From Rhodeus uyekii (taxonomy: Eukaryota > Chordata > Actinopteri > Cypriniformes > Acheilognathidae): a stretch of 64,000 bases of DNA. The DNA lies in assembly GCA_037043235.1 (NCBI GenBank), contig JAWRVZ010000316.1, positions 269,001 to 333,000 on the forward strand. The letters run 5' to 3'. Made by a program: the position numbers and the translations under genes. Positions 59,390 to 64,000 of this stretch are shown one piece after another; position 1 is the first letter of the stretch, and each line of letters starts with the position of its first letter. The notes under the pieces are model-generated. The model saw only the letters and a program-made list of their open reading frames with translations, searched no databases and was not told the origin of the DNA.

Positions 59390-61822
59390 CTCCAACGGCG
59401 AATCTATTTCATCCAGCACGTGTTTCTCGCAGGACGCGCGCTGCAGAGACCCCGCAGAATTGTGATCCACTATCAACACATTCTGACTCGCAGGTCTGAC
59501 AAACTTACAGTCACTTCCCCTGGAATCAATCGTTCTGTAAACCTCATAATTATACGCGTGCTGAAGAGTTCCAGAGCCAACAGTGTCTGCGTAACGCGGA
59601 GGATAGTAGGGAATAACTGGAAGATTGGTCTTGTGAAACAGGCGAGATTGTCTCCATCTGTAGATTTTAACAGAAATTATGACAACTAGACAGGTTATGA
59701 AAAGAAAGGAGACTGCAGCCAAAGCCAAGACCAGATAGAAAGTCAGGTTGTCGTTGTATTCCTTGTCGTGCGTAAAGTCGGTGAACTCCGAGAGCACTTC
59801 AGGGAAGCTGTCCGCCACCGCCACGTTAACATTGACTGTAGCTGATCGAGAGGGCTGTCCGTTGTCCTCCACTACAACAGTGAGTCTTTGTTTGACAGCA
59901 TCTTTATCTGTCACTTGGCGTACAGTTCTGATCTCTCCATTCTGTGCGCCCACTTCAAACAGCGCCCTGTCTGTGGCTTTCTGCAGTTTATATGAGAGCC
60001 AGGCATTCTGTCCAGAGTCCACATCAACAGCCACCACTTTAGTAACTAGATAACCCACATCTGCCGAACGAGGCACTATTTCAGCCACAACAGAAGCGCC
60101 TGACTGGACCGGATACAGAACCTGAGGCGCGTTGTCGTTCTGGTCATGAATGATTATGTTCACTGTTACGTTGCTGCTGAGAGGAGGAGAGCCTCCGTCC
60201 TGCGCTTTAATAGTTATCTTAATGTTTTTGATCTGCTCATAATCAAAAGAGCGCACAGCGTGAACAACCCCACTCTCCGCGTTAACAGAAACATAAGTTC
60301 CCACGGGAGATCCGCCCAAGTCACTTTCTTCCAGAATGTAAGATATACGAGCATTCTGGTTTTCATCCGGGTCATGAGCTCTAACACTGAGAATAGAAAC
60401 GCCGGGTGAATTATTCTCTAGCAAGTATGAGTTATAAACTCTATCCTTAAAAACTGGGGCATTATCATTAACATCCGTTACTTTCATATTTAATGTTTTT
60501 CTGCTCGTTAAAGGCGGCTTTCCGGAATCAGTGGCGATAACAGTGATGTTGTACTCTGACAACTTCTCACGATCTAAAATAGCATTCGTAACTAAAGAAT
60601 AATAATTTCTTAAAGTCGATTTTATTGCAAAATCTTCAGATCCTTCGATAAAACAACTGACTTTGCCATTATCATCAGTATCTGAGTCCTTAACATTAAT
60701 TATTGCAATTGTGGTGTCAGGTGGAGCATTTTCAGACACTGAGCTCGAGAAAGACATTACATTAATGACAGGTGCGTTGTCGTTTACATCAATGACCTCT
60801 AATGCAATTTTACTCGAGTCTGTTAATCCACCCTGATCTCTAGCCTCGACTGTAAGTTCAAATTTAATATCTTTTTCATGATCAATTTCTCCAACAACTG
60901 AAACAATGCCAGTGTTGCTATCAATGTTGAATAACTGCGCAGCGGTTCCTTTTTGTTTGTAGAAATTGTATGTTATGCGCCCGTTTGATCCACTATCTGC
61001 ATCTGTGGCGTTAACGGTTGTAATGTACGTGCCCTTCGGTGCATTTTCCATCACAGATGCCCTATAAACAGTCTGATTAAACACAGGTGCATTATCATTC
61101 GCATCTAAAACAGTAACATCTATATTAACAGAGCCAGACCTCTGCGGGTTTCCGCCATCTACAGCAATCAGCTTCAGAGAAAGATGAGGATGCTCCTCTC
61201 GGTCTAATGCTTTCTGTAAAACCATTTCCGCGTATTTACTGCCGTCTGGATTTGAGTGTTGCTTTATAACAAAATGGTTATTTGGCGATAAAATGTAATT
61301 CTGCAGTGAGTTCACGCCAACATCGTGATCATCAGCGCTTTCCAACAAAAAGCGTGAACCCAGCGTTGCAGACTCACTAATTTCGAATTTTAATTCTTTA
61401 TTTTGAAACGACGGCGCGTGATCATTTTCATCCAAAATTTCGACAGTAACTGAGTGCAGCTCCATTGGGTTCTCTAGAATGATCTCGAAGCTGAAGCTGC
61501 ACGGTGTGATGTCTCCGCATAGCTGTTCTCGGTCTATTCTCTCACTCACGACTAGCATCCCTTTGTCTGTTTTGAGCTCTGCGTACTGAGTGCTTTCTCC
61601 GGTCACTATCCGCGCTCGACCCGCTCGAAGCCTTTTCAAATCCAGCCCCAGATCCTGCGCTACATTACCGATGAGTGAACCTTTCTTCATCTCCTCCGGA
61701 ATCGAATATCGTATCTGTGCACTTGCAGTGTAAACACAACAAGAAAAAAACGTTGATAACAGCCATAGCATTTTCCAAGACCGATGACTGCAGTCTGCCA
61801 TCGAACAGCTCCGATTCACCAT
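59390..61822 (-). CDS. V16: protocadherin gamma-type variable exon (subgroup D)
   Basis: An 811-codon exon ending GAG|GTGAG. The first in-frame ATG (61822) is chosen: it has A at -3 and G at +4; later ATGs at 61801 and 61771 are possible. Signal peptide about 1-35 (LWLLSTFFSCCVYTASA), mature start QIRYSIPEEM. Six EC repeats follow; the EC1-EC2 linker reads DENDHAP. EC6 is nearly identical to all other exons, but the membrane span changes abruptly to AAVSFLFITCLVVIISVKIY, followed by RWRQSRLFHKTNLPVIPYYP. The tail (LQHAYNYEVYRTIDSRGSD, RPASQNVLIVDHNSAG, ending DSPLE) is its own. The CSE is at 62051-62064. Confidence 0.93.
59716..60144 (-). repeat. Homogenised EC6 tract inside V16
   Basis: About 430 bp nearly identical to the EC6-coding DNA of V1-V15, with sharp edges: right edge at the EC5-EC6 linker (V16 reads HDQNDNAP, codons before it diverge), left edge inside the membrane-span codons, after which V16 follows its own sequence. 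Best explained by gene conversion. Confidence 0.85.
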
Positions 61823-62050
61823 TATCACACGGTTAACAAAGAGCAAATCCAATTAAAATGTTGAGATGTAGTCCAAGATGGTATGAAGAAAAATAATGCG
61901 AGGGAAATATTCTGCAAACCTAGTATCTCCCGCACACAAGCCTGAATACAAATGTTGAGGCAGCCTTGCCCTCATCTGCCAACACGCAAGAAAATGGGGA
62001 GGGGAAAAGATTGCTGGATGACAAAATGGCAGCATAAAATGTTTCACTGA

Positions 62051-62064
62051 TCAACAGCGTCCCT
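62051..62064 (-). promoter_or_regulatory. CSE/CGCT-box promoter element of V16
   Basis: Sense AGGGACGCTGTTGA; CGCTGTTG is kept, other positions differ. It lies 229 bp upstream of the ATG. Confidence 0.78.
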
Positions 62065-62664
62065 TGCTGTTCAAAGTGAGCGTTAACAAACATAAGTAAT
62101 GGTACAAAATGGGTAGATTAAAAGTGAAATCGTTATACACACACCTGGAAATTCACATTCTACAATTACAATTAACTGTGGATCCCTTCACTAACAGGGA
62201 CAGTAACAATTGAAGGACAATAGTCTATAAAAAGAACAGTAGTCTAAAAACCGGCACTCAAAGTACAAAACAGACTATCAATCAAAACATTCACCGCAAG
62301 AATGCAGCAATAATGCATTACATACCTAAAGCAAGTAGTCAGGTTATTATAAACTTAATTTGAATCAAAATAATTTCCATTATATTAATTATCGCAATTA
62401 CTCATATTGTGACCATGCAACATTTATATAAAGTATCAAATTACCAGGGGAAAACCATAATCATTTTAGAAAACAATTTGGGTGCTTAAAAAGTCAGAAC
62501 TAAAGACGGTATTGTTCAAGAAACACAAACAAAATAATCATAACGAATAAATATATATATATAAATAAAAGACTACAAGTCTCGAGCGATGTGCGAGCAT
62601 ATAATGTGAGCATATAATAGGCTACATAGAGAGGATAAGAATTACTGAACCGAGGACACACATT

Positions 62665-62685
62665 TTCAGCACCACGGATAGCGCC
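62665..62685 (+). promoter_or_regulatory. Near-perfect RE1 (REST/NRSF) motif upstream of V16
   Basis: Reads TTCAGCACCACGGATAG then CGCC; 20 of 21 positions agree with the canonical RE1. It lies 601 bp upstream of the V16 CSE and 300 bp from the V17 splice donor. Best RE1 match in the window. Confidence 0.75.
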
Positions 62686-62983
62686 TCAACACGGGATGTT
62701 TAATGATCTCCTTTAGCCATAATCACAAAATTGCAGACTACCAGTATTAAAAAAACATATATTTTAAAACTATGTAAGCTATACAAATATAAATTCGAGT
62801 ATAAATAAACTCGAGTTTATGTCATCGCAAAAATATTTTCAGTAACAATTGTTCAATCGATCTTCCTCTGGCTTACAAAACATGAAAATGTGCAAAGAGA
62901 ATACATCAGCTAGAATGACAATAAACTGTTAGTCATAAGAACAATCTATGTATATATAAAAATTCAAATTTGTGCAAACTCAC

Positions 62984-64000
62984 CAGTGTGCTGTGCGCAT
63001 TAGTACAGTCAGCGGCTCGTGTCTCCTTCGGAATGGTTTCTGTTCCACTTACATCAACACTCATCAGACTTTGACTGATGGGTCCGAAATACTTAACATC
63101 ACTATTCCTGGAGTCTGTGGTTCTGTAAATCTCATAATTATGCACGTGCTGTAAAGTGCCCGTGCCCACAGTGTCTGCGTAACGCGGTGGATAGTAGGGA
63201 ATAACCGGGAGATTTGGCTGATAATACAAACGAGATTGTCTCCATCTGTAGATTTTAACTGATATTATGACGACTAAACATGTTATGAAAAGAAATGAGA
63301 CCGCAGCCAAAGCCAAGACCAGATAGAAAGTCAGGTTGTCGTTGTATTCCTTGTCGTGCGTAAAGTCGGTGAACTCCGAGAGCACTTCAGGGAAGCTGTC
63401 CGCCACCGCCACGTTAACATTGACTGTAGCTGATCGAGAGGGCTGTCCGTTGTCCTCCACTACAACAGTGAGTCTTTGTTTGACAGCATCTTTATCTGTC
63501 ACTTGGCGTACAGTTCTGATCTCTCCATTCTGTGCGCCCACTTCAAACAGCGCCCTGTCTGTGGCTTTCTGCAGTTTATATGAGAGCCAGGCATTCTGTC
63601 CAGAGTCCACATCAACAGCCACCACTTTAGTCACCAGATAACCCACATCTGCCGAACGAGGCACTATTTCAGCCACAACAGAAGCGCCTGACTGGACCGG
63701 ATACAGAACCTGCGGCGCGTTGTCGTTCTGGTCCTGAACGTTAATGAGAACTGTAGTGTTTGAACCGAGAGGTGGAGACCCTCCATCCTGCGCTCTTACA
63801 TGTATTTTAAACCCTTTCATTTGTTCATAATCAAATGATCTCACCGCGTGTATAACTCCATTGTCTGCGTTAACAGAAAAGTACGTTGAGACAGGAGAAC
63901 CATTTACATCGGTATCTATTATATAATACGAGATACGCGCATTTTGGCCCGAGTCAGGGTCTGTTGCTTGAAGAGTCAGCAGCGAAACGCCAGGAGAGTT
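62984..64000 (-). CDS. V17: protocadherin gamma-type variable exon, 3' part only (cut by window edge)
   Basis: The frame is open from the window edge to a CTG|GTGAG donor, 339 codons covering most of EC5, EC6, the membrane span and tail. The first codons visible read NSPGVSLLTLQATDPDSG, the standard EC5 pattern; HAVRSFDYEQMKGF and QDQNDNAP follow. EC6 is the shared sequence. The span and juxtamembrane part (AAVSFLFITCLVVIISVKIY, RWRQSRLYYQPN) match V16. The tail (NYEIYRTTDSRNSDVKYF, ISQSLMSVDVSGTETIPKE, ending NAHSTL) is unique. The last codon is CTG, not CAG or GAG, so the exon ends in TG before the donor. The 5' part, ATG and promoter lie beyond 64000. Confidence 0.93.
63304..63740 (-). repeat. 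Homogenised EC6 tract inside V17
   Basis: About 435 bp nearly identical to the EC6-coding DNA of the other exons, with the same left edge as in V16 (inside the membrane-span codons) and a right edge just past the QDQNDNAP linker. Confidence 0.85.

Larger units (their letters stand above)
61823..62983. other. V16 promoter and V16-V17 spacer
   Basis: CSE at 62051-62064, near-perfect RE1 at 62665-62685, otherwise AT-rich sequence with nothing else I can name. Confidence 0.7.

Noticed and set aside
7539..61822. Assignment to the alpha or beta Pcdh cluster
   Set aside because: The DSRKS-containing cytoplasmic motif resembles gamma-A type, beta genes are single-exon with stop codons, and every exon here ends at a donor. 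Alpha is less likely but only the constant exons would settle it fully.

Overview
The window is a stretch of a clustered protocadherin (Pcdh) gamma-type locus from a vertebrate, almost certainly a teleost and most plausibly a cyprinid such as zebrafish or a relative. Evidence: tandem, intronless exons of about 2.4 kb, each encoding a signal peptide, six cadherin repeats (EC1-EC6), one membrane span and a short cytoplasmic piece that stops at a GT splice donor. Fish-like signs are extreme homogenisation of exon 3' ends, long CA microsatellites and small AT-rich repeats. The species and the official gene numbers cannot be read from the sequence. The cytoplasmic motif LQHVYNYEV..TTDSRKS resembles the mammalian gamma-A type, and exon ends such as FDEQ or CGDQ suit splicing to a gamma constant exon.

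All genes are on the minus strand, so transcription runs right to left. I number the variable exons V1 (7539-9944, nearest the constant exons) to V17 (62984 to beyond 64000, cut by the window edge). Four subgroups are visible: A = V1; B = V2-V6 (N-terminus MMSVLCC); C = V7-V14 (N-terminus MSDRTMARQ); D = V15-V17. Within a subgroup EC1 and EC5 to the cytoplasmic end are almost identical while EC2 to EC4 vary. EC6 is nearly identical in all 17 exons. Exon V15 is a mosaic, with a D ectodomain on a B/C membrane and cytoplasmic part.

Each of the 16 complete exons has its own promoter element 215-265 bp upstream of its ATG, with sense core AGTGCCGCTGTTGG or a close variant. This matches the Pcdh conserved sequence element (CSE, CGCT box), which in mammals binds CTCF. 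In addition, every subgroup C promoter (V7-V14), plus V16, has a REST/NRSF-type RE1 motif upstream of the CSE; I find none upstream of V1-V6 or V15. Seven subgroup C leaders (V8-V14) also carry the same 11-codon upstream ORF.

Positions 1-7538 lie 3' of the last variable exon. They hold no exon I can support, so the constant exons must lie to the left of the window. The region has several CA microsatellites, short repeats, a strong CTCF-like motif (238-253) in convergent orientation to the promoters, a split RE1 with expanded spacing (1965-1991), and a compact cluster of two CTCF-like motifs around a perfect RFX X-box (3908-3976): candidate enhancer or insulator sequence.

In the known Pcdh system each neuron picks a few variable promoters, splices the chosen exon to shared constant exons and displays the proteins as cis dimers (EC6) that recognise themselves in trans (EC1-EC4). 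The layout here fits that: variable recognition domains, shared cis and membrane modules, one promoter per exon. The intergenic spacers form paralogous classes, showing that the array grew by unequal exchange between exons.
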